NCBI GenBank assembly: GCA_001600415.1 | Contig: BCJX01000009.1 | Span: forward strand, 833,962-897,961 | Length of the DNA stretch: 64,000 bases | DNA from: Pascua guehoae | Lineage: Eukaryota > Basidiomycota > Tremellomycetes > Trichosporonales > Trichosporonaceae | Direction: 5' to 3' | Shown here: positions 11,419 through 22,648 of the stretch, piece by piece | How positions within the stretch are numbered: the first letter of the stretch is position 1 | Layout of the letters: every line of letters begins with the position of its first letter | Notes under the pieces: generated by a model | What the model was told of the DNA's origin: nothing | The model's input: only the letters and a program-made list of their open reading frames with translations | Database searches by the model: none | Position numbers and translations under genes: made by a program

Positions 11419-14400
11419 TTACGAAGTTGTCATCTCTGGCGACGTGCTCTTCGGCTGGATTTCGCTCAGTGGCCGATGCGCCATGGCAGGGCGCGTGTCG
11501 ACCTCGGCGACGCTCCCAATACTCATGGGTCGCATAAGGGGGTTGGATGGGTGGGTGGGCGACGCGCGTGTGCTGCTGCTCCCGCTCGCGATGCCAGCGC
11601 TCATTGACGCGCGGTGGCTGCGGTTGGTGAACATGGCTTTGAGCTGCGCGTATTGCGTGTCGGCAGGGATGTTGGGGTCTAACATCGACACGGGCCGCGA
11701 GAGTGGCGCGCTGCCGTCCGCACCGCCACTCGCTGCCGCCACGGCGGCGCTTCCAAAGAACGATGTGCGTGGCGAGGTCATCACGGGCGAGCGAATTGGC
11801 GACGCCGGTGGAGGAGAACGCGGAGTTGCATCCTCGCTCCGTCGATCGAGCGCGCGCCACACAAACGTCTGTACCGCGCTGTTCAACTTTGACGAGATGG
11901 CCTCGCGAACCTCGGTCTCGTTCTGCGGGCTCGTCTTCATGAATGCATAGAGCTCGTCCAGGCGCTGCGGGTTAGAATAAACTCTATTCAACTGCACAGT
12001 TGACCTACCTGTTCATTGTCGCGTGTCTCTGTAAGGCGCCGGACGAGACGCTCGGCCTCGCTCACCTCGCGCGTGGGAGACTTGTTTGGCGGAGCTGGGA
12101 GAGATTCGCCCGACGAACGTGGGTTTGAGCCAATACTCGTGGGACGTTCACTTCCATGTCCATTGGACCGCCGGCGCGGCAGTATTGTGGACTCGGGACG
12201 AGATGGCGCTACTGCCGCCGCAGGTGCAGGACCAGTGTCTGCAGAGGCTGAGTGTAAGCTTGATACTCTATGTTCATTGGGTGGCTTGGCGTGCTCACAG
12301 ATGCGGAAGATGTAGCTGTACACCGTAGTCTGGTCCGCAGTGCTGCCAAATTGCTCCTGAAGCAGGTCGTAAATACCGACGTTGATGTCCTTTGTATACA
12401 CTGCCGCGTTAGCTGCCACATACACTAGTCAGACTCACCAATGATACGCTGAAGCAGTGTCTTGACGACACGCAAGGGCAAGTCACCGTGAGGCATGCGG
12501 TACTTGCCCCGACGACGCCATTCAACAGGAGGAATATCCTGAAGGAACCTTTCGAGAATGGCGAGCAGAGCACCCGGGCCGAGACGGTCAAGTTTGAGGT
12601 CTTGATCGATCGAGCGCACACGCTTGTATGCGCATTGAAGAACCACACCAATCTCGCCGGCATTGCACGGGTCGTCGCTCAGCGACATGTCCTTGCAGAG
12701 CTCGACCAGCGAGTTGAACAGCACGACGTAGACATACTCGCGCGACGGCGTACCAAGGATGGACCCGAGAACCATGCTCATGTAGTCGCGGATGTCCGAA
12801 GCAGCCTGGCCCTCGTCGGTCCCAGTCACTTCATCGTTCCACAGCTCAATCACCGCATAGTGCTTGCGAATGCTCCGGAACAGGCGTTCAAGATCCTCAA
12901 GGGGGAACTGCCGACCGAGCTTGGAAGAGCTAAACACGACGTGGATGGTACGCATCAAGTGCTTGACACGGCGCAGGTTGCGTGGCTCGAGCAGTTCCGA
13001 TCGTTGTGGTGACCCGTTGGGCCCAGATGCCGTGAGTTCGAGTTGGAAGTTGAGGGCGTCGAGCAGGTCGATGGCAATGTCCTGGAACTCCTTGTCATCC
13101 TCCTCAACAAACATCGCCACGGCCTTGAGTGCCTCGGCCGCATCTTCAATGTCGTCCGTGCGCATGGCCTGGACACATAGAGCAGCTTCGCTCAGTGATG
13201 GAATCGGTGCGGACGGAGGACGGGCGAGGGGCTGCATCGACGGCTTGGGCAATCCCGACTGTCCCGGCGCAACAACGGTTGGCTCTTGCATGCGCGACAT
13301 GCGCTTTGTCGGGACCCCTGATGTCGAACTAGCGTTGGACGCCACAGACATCGGTCGTTGCAGCGAACGCCCAGGAGTGGTCGCCCCACTCGCCATGGGA
13401 ATCCGACCACCGGGGGTCGGAATAGCACGAGATGATGCCGGGCGACTGGGACCGGGGGAGCCAGTCAAGTCGCGAGACAGTCGCGAGCCGGCAGGTGTGC
13501 CCAGGACTCGTGGTCGCGGTGAAGAGGCGCGTGGTGACGTTGGTCCAGTATCCGCAGCAGCGGTACGGGAGACGGCGGGCGTTGCAGATCCTGCCTTGGA
13601 TGCGGCCATGGTCGCACGGCGGTTGGCAAGCATGTCCTTGGACGAGGTCGACATTCCGTCAATGACGGCTTGGAGACTGCGAGACTCGCCCTGCAGTTGG
13701 AGACGACTATGGAGCAATGTCAGCAAGGATCACAGTGGGAAAGAAGACTCTTGCCATCAGGTGTACTCACGCCATGAGGTTGAGGGCCGCGTTGCGTGTG
13801 CCTTGGTCTGCGATGCACTTTGCAACGGCTTCGTAGAATGCACGGTCGTCCTTGCGAAGCACAGATCCTCGCTTGCGGTACGCCTTCTCGATAAGCAGAA
13901 GCGACTCATTCTTGCACGTCTTGCCTGCCGACTTGTCCTCGAGTCCGTACTGGGCAAGGTGCTGCACGACCTGGGAGGCCGGGATGATCTTGTCGAGGCC
14001 TTCGAAAATGGGCGCCAGGCGAGGGCCAAACTTGGCATCGCCCAGTTTCATTACGAGTGCTGGGACAAAGAGTTTGACCTCGACGTCCGTGAGACGCTCA
14101 CCTAGCCGTGACAGCGTGTCGAGTACGTTGGACACGACCTCGAGACATCGGTTGGCAAGCTGGGTGTTGTTCGAGAGCAGACGCAGAGCGGCGTACTTTA
14201 GCGCAAGGTCGACGTTGGCAGCTTGCACCGCCTCAATATCCTCGACAGGCAAGCCAAACGAGGGTGACGTCTCCGCATCGTAGAACTCGGCAAGCACAGC
14301 TAGCGCAGCCATGAAGTCCTCCTCGGCACGGTGGTCCTTGCTGAACAACAGTGTGAGAATGTCGGGGTTTACATGTGGCTCCATTTGCGCATGCAGATAG

Positions 14401-17400
14401 TCGTACATGTCGGCGCGCGCTCCTGCGTCGAGGGACCAGCGTGATGCGTCGCGCCTAGAGCGGCTCCCACGTGGGCCGGGTTCGCTGGTGAGGAACGGAA
14501 CGGTGCGTCCAGATGGTGTTTCAACTCTTGCTGCAGGCGGAGCCATGGTCGCAGCAGATGCTGATCGGGGAGGAGCAAGGCGGGATTTGATGCCAAAGCC
14601 ACCACCAAAGCCGTTTTCGTTACTGGCACTGGATAGCGGGCGCGAGGTAGGAGCCGACGACAGAGCCTTCATGGCCAGGGACCGTCCAGGTGGGGGGATA
14701 GACGGTTTGGCAATGCCAGCCGACCCAGCACGGGGTGTAGGGGGGACTTTTGTCGCTGGCACTTTGGCCGTTCGAGGCGCTGCGGCAGGAGCGGCCTTTG
14801 TTGGTCGCTCCGGCTTGGCAGGCTCCACAGTCTCCGACCCACCGGCCGCATCGCGTGCGTTGTTGATGAGGGGCACAATTGTTGCCTTGGAAGCCGGCTT
14901 GAGGTTTGAAGTCTGGTCCATGACGAAGCTGTAGCCGGCACGCGCGACGACAAAGGGCAGGACGGCACTGGCGGCCTTGCGCACATCGCCGTTACGGTCT
15001 TCGAGGCACGAAATAACCGGAGCGGCAAGAGGAGCTAGGTCGGACGACGATGTGGGCGCTTGGGCCTTGAGGCGTTCCGCAACCCACCCCATGACAGATG
15101 AACGGAGTGCTGGGTTCGTGCTCTCCAAGCTGGTGCCGATTCCGCTGTACATCGGATCAAGCGATCCGCACGTGTCGGCAATGGCGGTGAGAGTAGTGAT
15201 GGCCATGTTTCGGGTCGTAGCCTTCTGATCGGCACAGACACTCGCCACAGCAGCAACCAGTACACGGCAGTACTTGTCGAATGGCTGGCCCATGCCCGTG
15301 GCAATCTTTATAATGATGCCAAGCGCTAGCATCTTGACCGACAGGTTGGTGTCGGCCATTGCCTTTTTGAGCACAGTACCAATCTCACCTGTAATGTCAG
15401 CTTGTTTCCAAATAGCAAAACTAACCCATGTTGGGCTTAAGCCGTTGGTTGGACTTTACATCCAGCAAGCTGTTCAATGCCTCAAACGCTTCCTTGCGAA
15501 CCTTCCACGCGTCACTCTTGGAATCGTTAATGACAGACGTCTGCCCAACAAGCTTGTCAAGGTCGACGCGGGGAATGAGCTCGTCGAGTGGGTCACCGCC
15601 ACCCTTTCCGCCTTTACCTCCACTGCTGGCAATCTCCTTGAGGTCTGCCTGCGTGCGGGTAGGTTCAGGAGGTGTCTGGCCGTCGACCTTGTCAAACTCC
15701 TTGTTAATCGTCGCAAGCAGCTGCGGATTGAGGTCCTCAATGAAGCCAGAGATATCTGTGGGGTTAGCACGAGGTTTGCCACGCCAAACTTACCGCCACC
15801 AACGAAAATCTTGACTTGCACAAGCAGCGCCGTCGCACTAGAGCGCACTAGGGCATTGGGCGAACCAAGGGCATTCTTGACAAAGGAAATGAGGTCGCGC
15901 AGAGGGATGCCTGCAATGCCAAAGTCGATGACTTGCGATTTGATCCACGTGAGAGCATCCGCCTGGGCCTTTGGTGCCTTCTGCTTTGTCATGGACTCGT
16001 ACGCTGCACATGTCAGTCCATTGTCCCACATGTAAAATCTTACATTGTGCAAGCACAAATGCCAAGGAAGTCTTCTCCGCGATCGTCGTAAGGGCCTCGC
16101 CTGCGGGCTTCTTGAGCTTCATGTCCCCAAGTTTGTCTGTCAATGGACCGACAATGAGCGATGCCGCAGGCTTGCCAAACGTTGGGCTCTTCTCGGCCAT
16201 CAAGGCCATGACCTGGTAGAGCTTGCCAGACACCTGAAATGCTCAGCACAGGGAGACAATTGGTGCACTCACCTGGAAGTTTTTCTCGCCCCATCCTGGT
16301 ACTTTGCAGAGGAACCGCATCATCACTTCGCTGTCGACCTCGGCGCCCCCTTCTTCGCCAACCCACTTGACCATCTCATCGGCAGCCTCGAGACGGACCT
16401 TCCACGCGGAATCGGCTAGCTTTGTGCGATATCCTTCTGGAATCGCCTCCTCAGCACGAGCCATAGCATCTTCTGGAGAGTAGCGGTACTTGACCGGCTC
16501 CGATGGTGATGTTGCGAGGCCCTTGGCGGCGCCAGGTTTTCCTGCTGCCGCAGGCTTGGCGGCTGCCTTTGGTGCAGCGGCTGGTGCAGCAGCTCGTGGA
16601 GGTCCACCCTTTACAGGAGAGGATCGCCCCGATCCTGATTCCGAGGATGCAGCGGTTTTTGGCTTTGCGAAACGGGCAGGCGGTGCGCGTGCGGGAGGGG
16701 CAACGTCGGTCATCAGCGATTCGCCGTCATCGGCCGGCGCAGGCTTTGGTCGTGCAAACCGTGCAGGTGGGGCGCGAGTGGGTGGAGCGGCGTCGTTCAT
16801 TAATGCCTCGCCGTCGTCCGCTGCAGGGGCTGGTTTTTGCCGCATTAAACGTGCTGGTGGGGCGCGAGTAGGTGGAGCGGTATCGTTCATTAATGCCTCG
16901 CCGTCGTCCGCTGCAGGGGCCGGTTTTTGTCGCATTAAACGTGCTGGTGGCCCGCGCTTAGGCGGCGCCATGGCATCCATCAGGGGCTCGTCGTCGGCGT
17001 CAGCAGCTGGGGCGGCCTTCGGCTTGAGGAATCGTGCGGGTGGCCCACGCTTGGGTGGCGCAAATTCGTCCACGAGGGCATCATTGTCAAACTTGCCGGA
17101 TGACTTGATGGGCGGTGATGACGATGCCGCCGGGGCTGGCTTTGTTGGTGATTGCCGCGCAGAGGATGGGCCAGAAGCAGCTGCTGGCTTGGCTGCTGCT
17201 CGCGGAGCTGCTTTGCCTGGTGCCCGCCCAGCTGGGGCCTTCTTCGGTCCTCCTGGACGGTACCGAATTTCTGCACGCGAGAAGGCGTCCTTGACCTTGG
17301 CCATTTGCAGCTCGGGCACGTTCTCGATGTACGGGTTGAATGCGCGCTCTCCAAGAATCTTCATCATGGTACCGAGACATTCGGCGGCCGCGGTGCGTAC

Positions 17401-19241
17401 TGGCTCGGCGCTGTCGGATAGCAGTGCGACGAGTGCCTCGGCCATAGGCTTGATCTGGTCCTTTCCGGGCGCGTCGAGTGTCATCGTTAGACTCCGATGC
17501 AAAAAGTTGAGCGTGCCAGACTTGACCTGTGGGTTCTTCGACTTGAGGGCAGTGAGCACGTCCTCCACAATGTCTTGGAGTGTAGTCTGCATGGTCAGCG
17601 GTCTCGACGGTGTTGAAACTCACTGTGAGGAAGATAGCGTCAAGCGCTTTGCCGAGTGTCTCGACCACCGACGCCTTGCGTTCCTTCAGCCTTTCCAGAC
17701 ACCCAGTCATAGTGACACCGCGGAACTGGCCAAATGACTTGCCCAGGCCACGCGCAAGGCCCTCGAGCAGCTTTGCCGCCTCCATGACGACGTTGACGTT
17801 TGCGTCCTTGTGGCATTTTGTGCCCAGGGTTTGGACGAGCGTGCCGTATGCCCCAGTGTTGGCGTCCGAGATGCGAGCGTTCTGTGGCTGGGCGAGAACC
17901 TTGTTGCATTCCTCGCACGCTTCAAGCCGTTCCTTCCACTTGGACGATGCGAGACGCTCCATCACGTCGCTGGGGAACAAGGCGAGCGCGTCGACGGGGT
18001 CCAATAGGGATAGAGGGTCAATGACCGCAGCCTCCTCTTCCTCTGCCCCATCGTCGTCGTCTCCGTCACCAGCTGCCGCTGCTTCCCGATCGCGCTGTGC
18101 CTTGCGCGTCCATCGTTGTGGTTTGCCAGATCCAGGACCCTTGCCTTCGCCTTCCAGCGTCTTGAAAGACTTCTCAAGATCAGAGACTTGCACTGGCTTC
18201 AGATCGGCGAGCGCAGGCATGAGTGCAGGGCCAAGGTAGGTGTAGAGCACAAGCGTGAGGGCTGTTCCCTCAGCACGGACATTCTTGTCCGAGTGGCCAA
18301 AGATCTTCGGTAGCACCTTGAGCAGAGGTTTAACGTTCCCAAGAGCAGGCACTCCGAACGACCTGAGGGTAAGCACGGCGCTACCCAAGCATATCCCAAC
18401 TCACTCTGTAATCTCTTTCAAACATGCGACACATCCCGCAACAGCCTTGGGCAGCTTGGCACCAAGTCCTGGCAACAAGTCGCCAACAACACCGTCTCCT
18501 GTGTTTTCCACCTCGACAAACATGGCGCAGAGTTCAACGCCCTTCTTACGCGTGCCTGCACGCGAGTTGCCAAGGGCTTTGTCGACGAGGGCGGGGACGA
18601 TATCTGGTCTCAAGCTGTGGCATCAGCACTCTGTTTGTGGTCCAACGATGGCCGAACAATGCCAGAACTCACCGAGCGCTGGTCTCGCCGCTGTTCGTGA
18701 CAATCGCGAGCACGGCCTCAATGCCCTTCTCCTGCGCGACGGCATTGGCGTCGAGGCACCACTTCCTTCTGCAATGGTGTCAGCTCTACGTTCGCTTAGC
18801 ATCTCTCAGTATATACCCGCCATGACGGCGACGGCTGTTATTGCGGCACAAGTGGACACTCACAGCAGACCGCCATCATTGACATATGGCTTGAAGAACG
18901 GGTCGGTATCCGACGCTGTCTTGGCCGACTTTGCAATGACTTCGTTGTATGCAGACAGACGCGCTTTCCAGTTCTGGGCCGTGCGTCAGCATCAGTCGCA
19001 CTCCTGTTCTTGGCCAAAACTCGTTTCGCCGCCCAAACAGTCTTCCGAAGCAGCAACAGCATGGACTCTGGACGCAATGACAGTGGACGATGGGTGCGAT
19101 GCCCATATCGCTCTGTTGATCGCTTCCAGCCCTGTTGCTTTGGACATGGCAAGCACCGGTCACGAGACACACCTTGTGCGTGCTACGGTCAACGAGGGGA
19201 ATTGTCGAAAAGTCCTCCTCCTTAGGCGGCTCGCCGTCCAT
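11419..19241 (-). CDS. STU2: XMAP215/Dis1/Stu2-family microtubule polymerase with about five TOG arrays
   Basis: Predicted 2363-residue microtubule plus-end polymerase that binds tubulin through TOG arrays. Thirteen exons, coding order: 19241-19173, 18973-18864, 18768-18673, 18614-18405, 18362-17624, 17586-16273, 16233-16044, 16003-15794, 15755-15426, 15388-13771, 13706-12439, 12400-12009, 11964-11419; every join is in phase. The N-terminus (LVDRSTHKNWKARLSAYNEV) is the classic TOG1 opening. Approximate layout: TOG1 20-230, acidic linker, TOG2 280-505, basic linker with five 30-residue repeats (570-720), TOG3 770-980, TOG4 1055-1260, TOG5 1425-1630, a basic SxIP-poor linker, then a helical C-terminal domain at 1820-2120 resembling the metazoan chTOG C-terminus. 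S. cerevisiae Stu2 and S. pombe Alp14 have two TOGs, so this is the long, metazoan-like form. The symbol is by family; orthology is firm, exact nomenclature is not. Confidence 0.9.
16650..17090 (-). repeat. In-frame 90-base tandem repeats in the TOG2-TOG3 linker
   Basis: Five tandem units of about 30 codons within exon 6 of the TOG gene. Each has an acidic segment (DDE/DGE-xLM), then APP(K/T/A)R(G/A)PPAR and a basic KPAPA stretch. The two central units are nearly identical at the DNA level, pointing to recent unit duplication or homogenisation. Such basic linkers in this family bind the microtubule lattice. Confidence 0.8.
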
Positions 19242-19801
19242 GATGGGCTAGCTCGCGGTGCGCGCGTGTTGGGAGGCGATGTGGGACGAGATGACGCGCA
19301 AAGTAGGGTTGCGCTGTGCGCGTTGTGTGTGGTAACAAGTGGACGAATGGGATATATCAATGTGGCAATGGTGATGTGATGTAGATGGGAGATGGGCGAT
19401 GGGTTTGTGTTGGTTGGGAGCGAGAGAGCGGGGGGTGGGTGGGTGGCATCAATGCGCGTCACATTCGTGCGGCGTGCGGCGTGCCTCTTGTTGACGCCCG
19501 GAACGCGACGGACACCAGAACAGCAGGCCAAGCAGGGGCACGGAACCAAACTGTACTCCTCATACACGTGGCATACACGCGAGTGGCGTCTCCTTGCGTT
19601 TCGGTTCAACCCGGCTTGTGCGGGGCAACTGGGACCACGAGACAGACCACACGCGTCATTGGTGTGTGCCTTCTCGTTCGCGTTCGGGTGTAAAGCTATC
19701 TTGCAGCTCGCCTGCTCATTTAACTCATCCCTCCAAGCACCAACTACTGTACAGCTCTATTCCTGCTTCTTGTGTTACACACGGCACACTAGACACACAT
19801 T
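19242..19801. promoter_or_regulatory. Bidirectional promoter region, TOG gene / uridine kinase
   Basis: 560 bases separate the divergent start codons at 19241 (-) and 19802 (+). A pyrimidine-rich leader with ACACACA-type sequence precedes the kinase ATG. No TATA box was recognised; no gene fits inside. Confidence 0.5.
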
Positions 19802-22648
19802 ATGGCCGACGACTCAGCGAGCCCGTTTGACCGCGGGCAGCGGTACCGCCACAAGAATGTGGTCATGGCGTCACATGGCCGCGCTCCTTGGTACACGCCA
19901 GACGGCAAGGTCATCGACGCCTATGTTATTGGCATTGCAGGTGGCAGCTCGTCTGGAAAGGTCAGTTGTGGTGCTTGTACTAACCCCCTACCAATTAGAC
20001 TGAGCTAATGTCCAGACGACGGTCGCGCGCGAGGTCTGCAAGGCACTCGACCACATCCCCACTGTCCTCATTCTCTCCCAGGACGCATTCTACAAACAGC
20101 ACTCACCGGAGGAGGTTGAGCAGGCCTTTGCTAGTAACCTTGACTTTGGTAGGTTGTGCTTCTCCATACAGCGGTCACGGACGTCTGGCCCGTGCTCTCC
20201 TCCCCACAGCTCCGCTGACCGTAGACCACCCAAACTCGATCGACATGGAGCTCTTTGCCAAGGTGCGCCACGGCCCCTCGTTGGCCCCACTGACCCCAGT
20301 GTCTCGATGATCTGAAGCACGGCCGTTCTACCGAGGTGAGACCAGTAATGTGGGGCCTTGTGCTGATAATAGATCCCCGTCTACTCATTTGCTCACCACC
20401 GTGAGTCACCATCCGCACCAGAGATGTGTAACCCAGCACAACCACACCCACAACTGGTCCAGCTGACGACAGAACGCATGCCTGAGAAAAAGTACTTGTA
20501 CGGAGCAAATGTCATCATTGTGTAAGCAGCTACCAACAATGACCAGTTTGCTCACCATCAGTGAAGGCATTATGGCTCTCCACGATCCAAAGATGCGTAA
20601 CCTGTACGATCTCAAGATCTTTGTCGTGCGTCCCTTACGTCTTTGGGCCAGCTGACGACAAGAACTGTGACTCGGACGTAATGCTCGCCCGACGCATCAG
20701 GCGAGATGTAAAGGAGCGTGGACGTGATGTCGAGGGTATCATTGACCAGGTGGGTTGAGTCGGTAGTCACACCTGACATCCCAGTACTTGCGTTTCGTGA
20801 AGAACAGCTATGACAATTTCGTCCAACCTTCCTCCAAGTATGCGGACATTGTGAGCTTTCTGTCATCCCCGTGCGTGCATTCGCTAATTGTAGATTGTTC
20901 CCGGGTACAACAACACGACTGCCGTCTCCCTCATCGTCACGCATATCCAGCGACAGCTCGACGCGCGCGCAATGCACTTCCGCCGTGACCTCACCCTTAT
21001 CCCAGCAGAAGATATTAACGATAGCGTCCATTGTCTTCCCCAGACCTCGCAGCTGAAGGTGGGTACGCGGCTTTGCATTAGAATGCTGACCTGGCAGGGC
21101 ATCATGACGATCCTTCGCGATGAAACGACCAAGCGTAGCGACTTCATCTTCTACACGGACCGTCTCGCAACGCTGATTTGCGAGTATGCACTCTCCTTCC
21201 TCCCACATGGCAGCAAGGATATTGTCACTGCCACGGGCATTCCGTTCCATGGTGTTGCGAACTGCGACGAGGTGAGTCTAGGAACGGTCGTGCATCCATT
21301 GAACAACACAATCCATGGTCCCGAGAACGACGGCTCTGGAAAGGCAGCTGGATGGCTGCGGGCGCATAGAGCATAGAGACGGGCATAATATGTCCCACTC
21401 GCGCAACATCTAACTCTCCAAGGATGTCGCTGACATCCAGACCCTGGTCGGCGTCTCAATCATGCGCTCCGGCGGACCGTTCTCCCATGGCCTCCGCCGA
21501 GTCATCCGCGATGTGCCCCTCGGCAGCCTCCTTATCCAGTCTGACCCCACGTCGGGCGAGCCACTCCTCCTCAGCTCGACACTCCCACACGCTATCCAGA
21601 GTCACGAGACTGCGAAGAATACCCAGGTCCTGCTCCTCGACTCCCAGATGGGCACGGGCGCCGCTGCTTGTGAGTTGCTTTCGCAATTGAGGCGGCAGCG
21701 AGCAGCGAATAGGGAACGTGTCCTCATTCGGGCAATTGGGCAATTGACAGCCCAACTCCAGGTCCAGGCTCTTTGTTGGCCCCACTGACACGCAGTGATG
21801 GCGATTCGCGTCCTCCTCGATCACGGTGTGCCAGGTGTGTATCCCGCCTTTTCGTGGTTTCTTTTGTTGTTGCCATTGTCCCCGGCAGTGCCCCCCTCAT
21901 CGTGCCCCTCGCCGCGCCCTTTGTCGTACCCCTGTCCGTGGCGCTCGCCATGGAACTATCCTGTTCCAGGTAGACGAGTTGTCGTTGTTCCTGCTGGGGC
22001 CAGTGTATTAGGGGCTCTGTTTTGGACAATCCTCTGTGGTGCGGCGGTGTTCATCACCGACCCCAAATGCCTACTTGACGCGGTGGGCGACAAGGATGCC
22101 AATACAGCCCCGCCTTGTTGCACGTCACCACCATCTGGCCAACTTTACATGGCGTTTCCTTGTTTTGCTCGGGCTTATTATGCGCTCGCTGCTTACTGCC
22201 ACCGCTAACTCCAGAATCCAACATCACCTTCCTTGCCTTCCTCATCGCACGCCAGGCGGTAACGACGGTCCGCCGCGCCTTCCCTGGCGTACGGATAGTG
22301 ACGGCGGCTATCGACGGCGACCTCGCCGAGGTGCACTTCCCCATGGGCCCTGGCGGAACTCGCGGCGAGGCAGCGGGCGATGCCGACCTGGCCGTACGCC
22401 TCGTCGCGCGTGCTGAATGTCCCGGTAACGCTGGCGTACACGCCGTGCGCAAGACGCAAACACGCCTGGTGCGCTCGGCACACCACCACGTGCTGCCCGA
22501 AAATGAGGGAATCCCCACACCGGACCCGGGCAGTGACGAGGATGAAGAGATCATCGGCGTCAAGGAGAGCGGGCTCACGACCGAGAAGGTCGCGTGGGTT
22601 GTCAGGCCCGGCATGGGCCATATTGGCGACAGGTATTACCTTGCATGA
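19802..22648 (+). CDS. URK1: Uridine kinase with C-terminal UPRT-like domain
   Basis: Predicted 572-residue pyrimidine-salvage enzyme phosphorylating uridine/cytidine. Fourteen exons: 19802-19960, 20016-20148, 20225-20262, 20300-20335, 20373-20400, 20473-20521, 20562-20625, 20663-20749, 20785-20850, 20894-21058, 21098-21271, 21423-21669, 21796-21834, 22215-22648. Kinase motifs: Walker A GIAGGSSSGKTT (about residue 45), DHPNSID, IPVYSFAHH, YGANVIIVEG and VNCDSDVMLARRIRRD. The second half is a uracil-phosphoribosyltransferase-like fold: QLKGIMTILRDETTKR, MRSGGPFSHGLRRVI and LLLDSQMGTGAAALMA at the PRPP-binding position. This kinase-UPRT fusion is normal for fungal Urk1, where the second domain is generally thought not to be a full UPRT. 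Exons as small as 28 bases and a final intron of 380 bases are notable. Confidence 0.93.

Noticed and set aside
12864..14105. Long plus-strand open frame opposite the TOG-domain gene (about 413 codons); similarly 16490-17737 (about 415 codons)
   Set aside because: Both are antisense shadows of strongly supported TOG exons; their products have no family-like sequence and mirror the codon bias of the real gene.
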